Program-made: the position numbers and the translations under genes | In this document: piece after piece, positions 32,306-42,799 of the stretch | Position numbering within the stretch: position 1 is the stretch's first letter | Layout of the letters: every line of letters begins with the position of its first letter | Assembly: GCA_023078555.1 (NCBI GenBank) | Contig: CM041198.1 | Location: 5,832,924-5,896,923, forward strand | Origin: Ulva prolifera | Taxonomy: Eukaryota > Chlorophyta > Ulvophyceae > Ulvales > Ulvaceae | Length of the DNA: 64,000 bases | Reading direction: 5' to 3' | Notes under the pieces: generated by a model | Databases searched by the model: none | What the model was told of the DNA's origin: nothing | The model's input: only the letters and a program-made list of their open reading frames with translations

Positions 32306-35098
32306 ATCCTTGCGTGGCAGCAGCGGCTGCTTGCCATTGATCCGCCACGTCCCCCACACGAGGGCGTTGGCCACGGCAAGCCAGACGGCCAGCGGCAGCA
32401 ACGTGAGGCCCGCGCGAGTCGACACCTGCAGCCACGGCACTCCTCACATACACACCAGATCATATCATGTGTGTGCGTTTGTGTGTGCGGGTGCGTGTTC
32501 GGTGGGGGTCATGCGGTGATTGGGCGCCGTGTTCGGGTTCGCCGTGGCCGAGGATCACCTGCCGTGCGTGCATTGGGGAGTCGGCGTACTTCGTCGTTGC
32601 CCAGGCGGTGCTACCGGCCCCTCCGGCTTTGTCTTTGTAGCACACACGCCAGATCTGACACACTGCCGCGTGCAGCTGTCCGTCAAAGCACTGCACATGA
32701 CAGGTTCGCGTAGCATGGCTGTCTTGCATGCACATGGCCGCCTTCCTGTGGTGCTGCACAGGACAACGCACGCCCTCGAACCTTCTCACGCAGGATTCCC
32801 TGTGCATGCTGTTGTCATACGCCGTCATTCCGTGTGGGGTGCAGCCTCTTCAGGGCTGCCGTCCAACCCTGAGACCCGCCTCCTCGGAACTGCCCTGTGT
32901 GATCGGGCCCGACGACCCCATGGTGTGCACACTCAAGGACAGCACTGGGACGACCACACACCCCGGCCGCAGCGCGGGCAGCCCCGGCCGCAGCGCGGGC
33001 AACCCCGGCCGCAACCCTGGCCGCAGCGCGGGCAACCCCGGCCGCAGCGAGGGCAGCCCCGCACACGGTCTCGACCGGGCTGAACCCTGCCGCTGTGACC
33101 AGCTCCTTTGCTCCGCATCGAGGCCTGGCCGTGTGGGTGCATGCATGCGGTCGCACGTCTGCATGTATGCAAGAACACAGCGCCATGTCCATTTGGATAC
33201 TGACAACTCCGAAAGTGGTGTCGCTGGATATAGTCGCAGCTATGAGGCAGACAGCACGCACACCTGGAGGTAGAGGCCGACCACCGCCGCCGCAGACGGC
33301 CACACGAATGCCGTGTTGAACGTCGCCGACACGCCGAGCCGCGCCTGCGTGTTGTTGATGTAGTTCCACGTATCCCCGGTGGCCTGCATGGCGGCCCTCC
33401 TCATTCATCATGCATGGGCATCATGCATGGCCATCATGCATGGGCACACATATCACCCCGTGCGCGCGCAGCGCTTCCGCATGCCAGAGAGTAGCAGATG
33501 GCAGCACGGTGATGAGGTCCATCAGATGTGCGAGGATTCGTTTGCGCCCACGGGGTCGCTTGGTGTGGGACAGTGGCGCTGGGGGCGTGCGGACGCACCA
33601 GGTGGGTTGCAAAGGCGACGATCGGCAAGCAGCACAGCGCGCCGAGCTGCTGGTACACCATCATGCCCGCCGCAGCACGCAGCACGCCGAGTGTCGACCA
33701 CACGATGCCGAACACCGGCCCCGGCGGGCACCAGTCCGGCAGCTTCCGGTCAGCAAACCCCTTGCCCGCAGACTTCCTGCAGGCGGGCGTGTGCTCAACA
33801 CCGGCAGAACACATCCGAGAATATCAGAGAGTTCCCATGCGAGGCGCAGATGCCTCCACGAACCGATGGCCACGCTGACCTGCGACGAGCGATGATACAT
33901 GCATGGGACCACATGCATGCCCATGCACATGGTTGGGCCGAACCGCCATCTGCGGCGGGTGACATATCAGGGCCCCCTGGCTATAATTGGCCTCTATACA
34001 GCTGTCTGACATATGCATAGTGTGAGTGTCACATGTAAAGTAAAGTAAATCTGTAATTACTGAGCCGTATCCTATTGGACATTGACAACTCCGAGTCAAC
34101 GGGACCACATATGCCGAACATGTAGTGTTCGCTGCTGAAGCGTCGGCGGAGCAGCGCTCCAGTTGCAGCACGACAGCACGGAAGGGAACATGTGGCGTTG
34201 GCCAATGGCAGACACCAACGATGGCTGCACAGCCTCTCAAAACAACAGGCTCCACCCAGACACCTACCACGCAGGCAGCCTCGAAATGCCCGCTCATAGG
34301 TTTGACGCCTGACTGTCAGCAGCTCTGCGGTCATACAAGCCGCACTTGCACGGAGCGACCAGCGGCACCCAGCCATCTTGGCTTTGCTTTACTCGAATTT
34401 ACCACGCTGCGGGGGGGGCAGTTCAGGCTGCCGTGCCGTGTTGATGCCCCGCGCCTTCGGGCCTGGCGGTCACCCAGAGCGAACGCGATTTGATGAAACT
34501 GTTTCCTGACTCTGCTTGTGTGGCACCACGTTACAGCACCGACACGAAAAGGCGGTGACCCGCCAACCCTCTAGTGCAGCAGGGCGGCCGCACCTGCTCT
34601 GGAACGGCCGCTGGGCGTCGAACACGGAGAGATACTGGGAGCGGAAGGCGAGGAAGAGCAGGAGGAAGAAGACCGCCGCGTCGGGGGGCACGATGTCCGC
34701 CGGCACCACTTGCGCCGCCGTCACCTGCACCACCGCCTCCGCGTACTGGTAGACACATATGCATGCTGTCATGAGCAACACAGGCTGAGGGCCAGCACTG
34801 TGCTGCGGCCATGATTCAACAGCACGTGCTGGGGGGGGGGCTCTGTGGCAGGCCCTGATGTGGATGTGATGCATGCATGGGAGGCGAGCGGTCCACATCT
34901 CAGCTGACTCTTTGATTATAAACCTGTAATTGTGGCAGTGGGGTGTGTGTGTGTGGCGATGTAGTGAAAACGGGTGGCTGGTATACCCGTGATGATGCGC
35001 ACCTGGTCAATGCCGTAGAATAAGGCGGCCGTCGTTGCAGCCTGCACTACTGTCCCGCCAACGAGTTTCGCAATCTCCTGCATGTCGGCGGGGTGCAT
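32294..35098 (-). CDS. TSPO: TspO/MBR family membrane protein, copy B
   Basis: Exons 35098-35003, 34745-34594, 33776-33599, 33383-33264 and 32425-32294 agree in phase and give 225 residues from the Met at 35098. An upstream exon is possible. The core reads GKGFADRKLPDWCPPGPVFG, then GDTWNYINNTQARLG, and LLPLAVWLAVANALVWGTWR with RINGKQPLLPRK at the end. Against copy A the exon order is the same, except that A's last exon is cut here by an 838-bp intron (33263-32426) after VVGLYLQ. That intron holds a 21-bp-type GC minisatellite (about 32960-33060), a dispersed repeat and a LINE 3' end. The donor after exon 2 could be CC|GTTCC or AG|GTGCG; both keep phase. Confidence 0.88.
32450..32660 (+). 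mobile_element. LINE (family 2) 3' end inside a TspO intron
   Basis: About 190 bp ending GGCTTTGTCTTTGTAGCACA, a diverged family-2 3' terminus in the forward orientation, opposite to the gene. Flanks carry ACAC(A/G)CCAGATC at about 32451 and 32642, a possible 12-bp target duplication. Confidence 0.6.
32958..33062. repeat. GC-rich minisatellite in TspO intron
   Basis: Units of CCCCGGCCGCAGCGCGGGCA repeat about five times with small changes. Confidence 0.75.
33187..33212. repeat. Dispersed repeat, copy 3 (diverged)
   Basis: GTCCATTTGGATACTGACAA continuing to CTCCGA. It lies 51-76 bases inside the 5' end of the extra TspO copy B intron. Confidence 0.55.
34064..34094. repeat. Dispersed repeat, copy 2
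   Basis: Shares GGACATTGACAACTCCGA and the preceding GAGCCGTATCC with copy 1. It lies in the second resolved intron of TspO copy B. Confidence 0.6.
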
Positions 35099-35978
35099 CT
35101 GGGCCTCGGTGTTGAGGTTAACAGGAGACACCTGCCATGCAGCTTGGCCGTGAACGTGGCCACGAGCGAACCATGGAGCAATCGCGTGTCGCTGCTGTGT
35201 GCATGCGTGACGGAGAAAGCTATAAGGCATGCCTGCTGTCGCAGCCATTGGACATGGACTTTGTGATGGGGCTTCATGCCCTGGATTGTTGTGCAGTGCT
35301 GACCTGGCTTGCAAGTGCTGTCGTTGTGCGGCGATCGAATCTGCGGCCGTCCAAGGAAATGTAATTGCTTGGAACGCGTAGAAGCAGAAAATGTTGTCAG
35401 ATTATCACTATGGTTACCGAGGCAGCAGATCAGGTACAGTGGTCACCGCACCGGCACATCAACTGAAGATTGCGCTGCCGCGGACGACGCACGACACGGG
35501 GCTTGCCTCCGCGCGCTGCTCACGCGCACACTTTGACACGATGCCCGATATTCACCGCATTTGGGCTGTTGAAGCTGCTGCTTTGCCGCCTTGGGCATGT
35601 CGATCACCCCGAGTTTGTGCATCAGTACTCCCGGGAAGAAGACAATTCTGGCATGCGTGAGGACCAAACAACGAGACACAGCTTTCACACACAATGTATT
35701 CATGCAGTTATGTCGTTGATGTAAGAAATTTTACTTCTTTTCTAATTGCATCCACCGCCTCTTGGACAGGCCGTGGCCTAGGTGTCCCAACCTGTTCCCA
35801 CCATATGTGCTCACAGCTGCCTCGGCATCCTCGCAGCAGTGTCACTGTGATGTCTGATTGCAGGAGAGGCTGTAGAAAATAATACGCGGGAGGATGGTCT
35901 GAGTTATCGTTGCCAAACGCTAACGGAATGAGCGTAGTCTGCCTCCGTTAGCATGCCCTTGCCGAGCCCGCAGATACG

Positions 35979-36728
35979 ATGGACTGGGAGCAATACCAGC
36001 CTGAATCGACTGATACAATCCAGGATGCGCGGGAATGTCACACACCCGTTGCGACACATCTTTTGACGCATGCTATATCATTCGCGCTGGGCTCAGCGAC
36101 CGCTGCATACTGCCTAAGATGGAATAGATCGACTCACGTTCAGGCTGAGGTTCCAAAACGCTCTAGTAGTGATGCTTCGTCCTGCCTGCCTCACCAGCGC
36201 TGTGACGAACCTGAGGTGTCTCCAAAGGAAAACGCGGACATGCCGCTGTCCAGTCATGCGCCAATGCGCACTGTTCCCGATGAATGCTCTTTACGTTCGG
36301 CAACAACCGCAGAGGTAGTTCTAGAGCCAGACCGCAGTGAGTCGGCGTGCACGTCGATGACGACGAGCAACACCATAGGTGAACTGGAGATCGCTCTCCG
36401 GGATCCCACTCTAGCCGAACTTCTCAGCAGAGCAGAATATAGTGGCGCTAGAGAGGCTTCAGGCCCTGCCCAGCTCCTGCTTCAAATTGCTCTGGACGCG
36501 CCTGCCAGGTGGTCAGCAGCTGACTACGAGTTCGTGACTCACTGCAAAGGCCTAGTCTCCTTGGCTGACCGCGAGCACCTGCAGCTGCACTCAGCGGCGA
36601 TGCGCATAGAGAGACTACAAGGTGACATCTGGAGATACTTCAAACTGCAGCTCAAGCGCTCCGAAGTCGGCATCCAAGCACGAGATGACAGGCGCAAGCA
36701 TGCCGTGGCGTGTTCCTCACAGCTTCAG
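35979..36728 (+). CDS. Hypothetical protein with N-terminal membrane helix, first exon
   Basis: A 250-codon exon starts at ATG 35979 and ends at a CAG|GTGCTC donor in phase 0. Residues about 27-46 are hydrophobic (THAISFALGSATAAYCLRW), followed by a Ser/Pro-rich acidic linker. A folded-looking second half follows: LEIALRDPTLAELLSRAEY, then LLLQIALDAPARWSAADYEF and REHLQLHSAAMRIERLQGDI. A possible next exon starts near 36935 (AYLLLMLGLSCSLAWCFRVQ), also phase 0. I recognise no domain. The composition and length favour a real gene. Confidence 0.5.
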
Positions 36729-37325
36729 GTGCTCTTTCCTCCGTTCAGGTCCACGGGATACACCACCTTCTTCACAACGCCTTCCCCAGGCAATCATACG
36801 GGCTCAATGTCCGTTTCTTGCAAGCTATGCCTGTGAGTAGTCCAGGGCCTGGTGACTCCTGAGCTGTACGGTGCACAATGCCAACAGCACAACACTGGTA
36901 CCAGTGTCCACATTACAACAGCATGAGGCCCATGCAGGTGGATGTCAAGAATGCGTACCTACTCCTCATGCTAGGCCTCTCTTGCAGTTTAGCGTGGTGC
37001 TTCCGCGTGCAGTGGCTGCGGGCGTGGCACCAGTCTGTGCGAGGGCTGCGGGAGCACCCCTCGGTAGCATGCAGCCGAGGAGTCTTCACATGCGTCCGGT
37101 ACTCCGCCCCCATCCTTCTCCGGTTTGGTACGGTACATTCTGTCTGCTTCTATCTGTGTAAAACAAAGTGCAGTAACTCTCGAGTATCTGGGCCGTATGC
37201 GGAATGCTACCTCCTGCACAGTCCACGCATCGCCCCCTCCATGCCTCCTGCCGGCCCCACACCTTCGTGTTCAAAGTACCCACATGCTGCACATTGATGC
37301 TATGTCTTTCAATCTGACGCCACAG

Positions 37326-38034
37326 GCTCACGTCGGCCTTGGCACCGGCGCTGATGCGGCACATCGGCTGCAAACGTCAGCCTGGCGCAGCATCCTCAGG
37401 CGTGCGTCTCAGTGGTACGGGCAGGCAGACAGCACAATGCGCACCGCATGCAGCCAGAAAACAGGGAAGACAATCAGCACACTCAAGCCACAGCTGACGT
37501 GGCATGTATGCATGCGCAGGTGGCGTGCTCGCGGGCCGCGTGCCGGACCTCGCGGCCCTCATCGGCGGCGGCTCCCTCCTCTACGCCGCCCTCTACCTCC
37601 TCTCCCGCCCCCTCGGCAGCCTCTCGGCGCACGCCGCGAGCGGCAACGTCGCGGCTGCGACGCTGTTGTGCGCCGCGTGGTGGCGCCTCGGCGCCGCCGC
37701 CGTGGCCGCCGCCGCGCCGCTGCTCCTCCCACGCTTCTACTCCGGCCTCGCCGCCTGGGCTCTCGCGTACGGCACACTGCTGTTGTCAGAGCAGTTGTGG
37801 CCGACGTCGCTCGAGGCAGAGGCGGCACGGCCGCGTGCACGGGTGCGGTGGGGCGCGGCCGCGGAGGGGTGCGGCGAGGGGGGTGCAGGCGCAGGGGCGG
37901 AGTCAGGGCGGGGGGTGTGGTGGCTGCAGGGCCGTGGCGGTGGGGTGATTGTCTCGAGGGGTGTGGGGCTCGCGGTGATCCGCGCGGTGCTCGCGGTGAC
38001 TCCGGCATGGGCTGTGTGGGCGTGCGTAGGGTGA
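37326..38034 (+). CDS. Multi-pass membrane protein, C-terminal exons
   Basis: Exon 37326-37414 joins 37520-38034 in matching phase (1+2), giving GVRLSGGVLAGRVPDLAALI and then hydrophobic segments GGGSLLYAALYLL, AAAVAAAAPLLLPRFYSGLA, WALAYGTLLLSEQLW and VGLAVIRAVLAVTPAWAVWA, ending at a stop. A Gly/Arg-rich loop separates the last two. At least three or four membrane helices are likely. No family is recognised. It may be the 3' part of the gene starting at 35979, but I could not make the phases agree between them. Confidence 0.5.
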
Positions 38035-38469
38035 CTGCAAGACTTGCGGGCACGCGGCCAGGGGTTGTCAGGGAGACGAGGAGTGCGTGTGCTTGTTCGT
38101 TTTTGCCGTTTAATCTGTTCTTTTCTGAGCGGCAGAGGCCCTGCTCGAGTTTCTGCCCAAGGCATTTTTTGATTCCGGATGTAGAGTGTGTGTGGGACAC
38201 CGCCGCCTTGCTTGGTAGATATTTGTGCGTGGCCGTGAGTGCTCATGCTGGCAAGGCTGTTGTTGCGGACTGTTTGAGACGTTGAAGCTGCGGGGGATGT
38301 GCACATGGAGTGATATGATTCCTGCATGTATCTGGCCATTGCTGACGGCCTAGACGTTGCATGCGCCTGCTGTATCGTCACAGGACCCAGTGACAAAGCA
38401 CATTGATCGGCTAGTCATGCTCGGAGGGGAGCGCTCCTGCGGACAGTCCCGATCATCTAACTGCAATGG

Positions 38470-38979
38470 TCATGCCGTGCACAGTGCGCAAGCCTGCAGG
38501 CCTGAGGCGCCAGCAGCCGCCGTAGAGTCTAAGGCGCCGACAGCGGCACTCCTCCCCTCCATGCTGTCCCTCGTTTCTTCCTGGTGGCGCGTCAGAGGTG
38601 TGACATCAAACACACAAAACATGCCAGGTTTGAGCTCGCCTTGTGCGAGGCACATAGAAGCGAAATTACAGGCATATGCAGGATACTCCTCCTCGTCCAT
38701 GCAGGCTGGTGCAGGCGAGCCTTGCTGCCACACTGTGCAACCAGTCCCGACGTGGCACATGCCCGCGCGCATATATGCAAATGCCATCCCATACAGCTCA
38801 GCAGCCCTCCGGGCCCTGCCACCTACAGCGGCTGAAGGCAGATTACTATTCGCCGTAACTTGAAAATTCGCACTCGGCTCTAAGGGCAGGCACACTACGC
38901 ACCGGCACGCCTCCGCATCGCGACACGCACGCCGGGTGGCCGATAGCGCCGAGAGGCTGCAACGTCCCAATTGCTGCAC
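38470..38979 (-). CDS. Possible exon or small gene, unknown
   Basis: A minus-strand open stretch reads GGRARRAAELYGMAFAYMRA, then ACMDEEEYPAYACNFASM and ELKPGMFCVFDVTPLTRHQE, which has protein-like composition. The plus strand is also open. No splice partners or family could be found. Confidence 0.3.
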   Translation of the reverse strand: MQQLGRCSLSALSATRRACRDAEACRCVVCLPLEPSANFQVTANSNLPSAAVGGRARRAAELYGMAFAYMRAGMCHVGTGCTVWQQGSPAPACMDEEEYPAYACNFASMCLAQGELKPGMFCVFDVTPLTRHQEETRDSMEGRSAAVGALDSTAAAGASGLQACALCTA

Positions 38980-38989
38980 CGCCTCTTGT

Positions 38990-39576
38990 GCACTGCCAGC
39001 GCATCCGGCACGTTCACGCCCGCCACGGTTGTGTCACATGACAAACCACAAGTCCATGGCGCACGCCCCCAACGCAAGTGATCAGAGTCCGGGCAACATT
39101 TGAACACATGCATGGCCCACATGCATGGTCCAACACACTGAATGGCAGACGCCCGCAGCATGCCATGCTAGGCAATTATGATCACGGCAATCATAGGACA
39201 GCCCCCCCTTGAACCAACTGATTGACCTTTCCGTTTTGAGGCACCTCCCATACCCGCGATTATGCTGGGGCAGACCACGTCTGCACTCCAGCGGTGTCGT
39301 CGCTCGTCGCTACGCACCTGCATGAAAGGCTGAGACCCCGTCTCATCCCTCCACCGGCGCCAGCACAGCATGCAAACTTCACAACCTTATCTGCAGCCAG
39401 CTGACCTGATGGACCTGCAGGTAACCGCCGGGCCAGACTGCTCCGCCCTCCTGGTTCACCTGCGCTGCTGCTCTTGTCTTCATTGCGCTCTGCAACCCCT
39501 CGGTAAGTAGGAGTACTCCACATGCAAATGTGATCACGATCGTCAAACATCATGGACCGATGGCTCAGGCCTGCCT
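38990..39576. other. 3' flank of SCAI gene; nothing recognised
   Basis: Contains a few short hairpins and no supported gene. Confidence 0.35.
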
Positions 39577-42339
39577 TCAGTAGTCTACCTTGCACACCAC
39601 GCGCAAGAGCACGTCGACATCCTCCGACAGCGCGCCTGCGAACGGCCCCAGCTCGGCCGGGAGCTCCGGCAGCGCACGCGGCAGCATCGCCGCGTGCTTA
39701 CTCGCCGCCGCGACGTCCGACCCCTCCGCAGCGATGTCCCCAAACCCGCTCCCCTTCCCCGTCCCCGCCGCGGCGGCAGCGCCGCCGCCGCTGCGCCGGA
39801 GGCGCACGGTGCGAGCAAACACGGCCCGACACAATGCAAACCGCAGCACAAGGCGCTGTGCAAAGAGGTCGAGGAGCATGAAGCCCCAGGGACTGCTCCC
39901 GGGGGCAACGGCGTAGCCGTCGTCGTCTGTGGAGCCGCCGCCGGCGAAGCTGGCCTCCACATGCGGCAGGTTGGGGGCGATGGCCTCGCGGGCGCGGGTG
40001 AGGGTCTGCTCCACGGCGGCCTGCAGCTCGTCGACGAGCTCCGGCGTCGCGTTTAGGCCAAAGAGCCGCACGAGCGCAAGCACAGGGTCTGACAGAAACA
40101 TCGCAAACACAGACTCCGCCTGCATGCATGAACCACACCACTGACCACGCCGCAGTACGATCGGCAGTCTAGCCCGCCCGAAGGAATACTGGTCCGGCGG
40201 TGCCGAGCGGTTTGCCGTGATGCATGAGGGTTTTTGCTGGATCACGCATCACACTTGGTCTGCTGAAGGAGGCATCAAAGTTGCGGCACTTCATGACCAT
40301 GACGTGCAGTCAATCCCCTCCACCGGCACAGGGCAGGCGTTGATGGGGGGGGGGGGGGGGGGGGCACGCACTGTGGCCGCTCTACGAACAGGGTCCGGTA
40401 GCGTCTCCGGCTTCAGCAGGAGCAATGGCAGCGGCCCGAGGGCGAGCTCCTGCAGGCGCACAAACGCCGCGGCGCGGTCCGAGTTGATGATGAGCAGCAG
40501 CGGCCGCCGCGTTGCCGGCACGAAATCTGACGGCGCGAGTATGTGCTCTGGCGACGGCGGCAGCGCCACATCGGCGCCGTCAAACGCGGCCCTGCTGTCG
40601 TGTGCGGCCGGGCGGGCAGACTGCACATGCATACGGGATTAGGCCACGGGGCGGACTGATGTGCTAGCCGTCGTCATGAAGCATGGCCATGCCAGTACAA
40701 TAGTTCACGCGCCAAACAGAACCCGCTGGGGGCACGCTTGAGGCTGAGGTGCGCGTGTAGCGCAGCGGCAGCGACATGAGGGGGACGCAACATTGCATTG
40801 CTCTGCGTGCTTCACGGCTCATGCACGTACGCTGGAGATCAAAGGCAAGCATGTGGCAGAGGGAAGAAGGCAGCCGCCAGGCACATGCACGGCAGCCAGA
40901 ACAAGGAGCTGCGCACGTGTGCGCCAACACCCAGGATCTCCGTGCTACCCTCCGCTTCAGGCGCGGCCCTGCCGGAGTTATCCGTGACCTCCTCCCGGCC
41001 GCCGGAGCTCATGTGAGACAGCCGCCGTGCGGGCATGCCGCTCGGCAGCTCCATGCTCTGCAGCTCCGCACCGGCGGAGGCCGTCAGCGCCTCCAGCGCC
41101 GCCGCGCCGTCGCGGCCCGACCCGCCCGCCTCCGCGGCCACGAGCGCCTGCGAGCTCGTGCGCCGCGGCGGCGGCCGCTTCGGCCACTGCGGTCCGGCCT
41201 GCACGCTCGGCAGGATGCGCGCGAGCGCCGTGTGCGCCGCGCTCTCCTGCGTGTCCGCCCCGGCCGTCCCCGTCAGCACGCCGCTGTTCGATGCAGACAG
41301 CCCCATCAGCCCACCCTCGCCGGTCGCAGACGTGTCCAGCGCCGCGTCTGGGCCCAGCGACGCGAGAGCCGCGGTGTCCGCCGCGGTGCCTCCCTCTTGT
41401 GGCCGAAACGGCAGCGGCGCCATCAGCGCGACCCCGGTTTCCACGAGCGTGACAGCGCCCGGAGTCCACACCGGGGGCTGCTGGGGCTGCTGGGGCGACG
41501 CTGGCGGTGTGGCCGGGCGCGCCGGCGGCGACATCGGCTGCCGGAACGGCCACGCGTCTGCGCTGAGGTAGATCAACAGCACCTTGTTGGGTGCCATCGC
41601 GTCAACGGTCGCGGCGAGCGCGGAGTGGATGCGCGATGCGCCGGCCTGGTGGAAGATGAGCTTCCTGGGGCTGCGTGGGCAGCACGCCGACGCCGGCCTG
41701 CCGCCGTTCTGAGCCGCAGGCGGCTCCCATTCGAGTGCCTGGCTCAGCCGCAGCGCTTCCAGGGTGAGCGCGCCAATCTTGAGCTGGTTGGGTCGCGATG
41801 TGATGATAACGGCGTGTGACACGACCGCCTGCATGCAGACCGCACAGTTATGCATGGGGGCCATGCATGTCAAAAGAGGGCCTGCGATTCTGGCGATCTC
41901 TCATGCACAGCGGCAAGTCAGTCGACGGCCTGCAATCTCAGAGACAGGAACCGGTCCGCGACTCGGCAACTCAAAAACCGACTCCCGTGCCGGTCTCACC
42001 AGCCCTGGAGAGTGAAAAACAACGGCAGGGAGCAAGCGCGGAGCGGGAATAGCACCATGTATGCGTCCGCTTCACGGCTGAGGGATAGCCGCCGCGGCAC
42101 CGCCGCTGGCACCTCCGCGAGCGGAGACTTCTTCGGCACCAGCGTCTCCGCATCGATGCAGGCCCACGCCTCCCCGGCCACTGCGACCCATTCCGCAAGC
42201 GTTGGCGAGTTGCCTCGCGAGCACATCGCGGACGACAGCTGCAGGGCCAGTGCCTGCATGCTCGATGCCACCAGGGATGCCTACACGCAGCCAATCCAGT
42301 CACCGCCCGGCCTTGCTCCCCACGCCGCGGACCGATACC

Positions 42340-42375
<36 letters not shown>

Positions 42376-42738
42376 TCGGGCCTCCCGGACCGCAGCAATA
42401 AAGGGATGGGAAACAAATAAAAACAAACAAAAATATATGCACACCGTGTCGAGGTCCTGCAGCAGGAGGCAGACGAGCGCGCAGCGCGCGTGGTAGCGCA
42501 GGCGCTGCAGCAGCAGCGGCATGTTCTCCTCAGCGCCCTCAAAGTACTGCCTCGTGCGGATGGCATCGTAGAAGGCTGCGGCCTCAACGAGCGCCGCAGT
42601 GTCGCTCTTACGCGCGTAGTAGTTGTAGTACAGCTGCCCGATCTTGCTCGCAATCTCGCCGATTGCCCAGCGTGTCAGCCCGGCCTGCGTCAACTGCGCG
42701 CGGTGCCGCTGCTGCGTGCTCCACAGCTTGTTGTACTC
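39577..42738 (-). CDS. SCAI: SCAI homologue, 5' exon missing
   Basis: Five exons are all in phase 0: 42738-42445, 42253-42056, 41828-40989, 40620-40372 and 40119-39577 (707 residues). Exon 1 reads RWAIGEIASKIGQLYYNYYA, then EAAAFYDAIRTRQYFEG and LQRLRYHARCALVCLLLQDL, closely following animal and plant SCAI. Exon 3 starts HAVIITSRPNQLKIGALTLE, then LSQALEWEPP. Exon 4 has RRPLLLIINSDRAAAFVRLQ. Exon 5 has FLSDPVLALVRLFGL and FMLLDLFAQRLVLRFALCRA. In animals SCAI binds the MRTF-SRF transcription complex and takes part in DNA repair; its role in algae is unknown. Exon 3 holds about 180 residues of low-complexity Ala/Ser/Pro sequence not expected in SCAI. The first coding exon lies upstream of 42738 and was not found. 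Confidence 0.92.
42341..42372. repeat. Poly-C tract in SCAI intron
   Basis: About 32 consecutive C in the intron between the first two resolved SCAI exons. A matching G run (about 18) lies just downstream of SCAI exon 4 at 40347-40364. Confidence 0.8.
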
Positions 42739-42799
42739 CTGCGGCCGAGTGTTGCGTCATCAGGCCTGACCACATAGTATAATTGAAAATATGTTGGGC

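Noticed and set aside
31406-32713. Plus-strand open frame of 435 codons
   Set aside because: It runs antisense through the last exon of TspO copy B and through a tandem duplication, with no family motif.
33400-33445. CATCATGCATGG repeats as a possible CRISPR-like or regulatory array
   Set aside because: ATGCATG-rich runs are common throughout these introns, and there are no regular spacers.
37125-38285. Plus-strand open frame of 386 codons in another frame over the membrane-protein exons
   Set aside because: Arg-rich shadow of the hydrophobic frame at 37520-38034, which has helices and splice-phase support.
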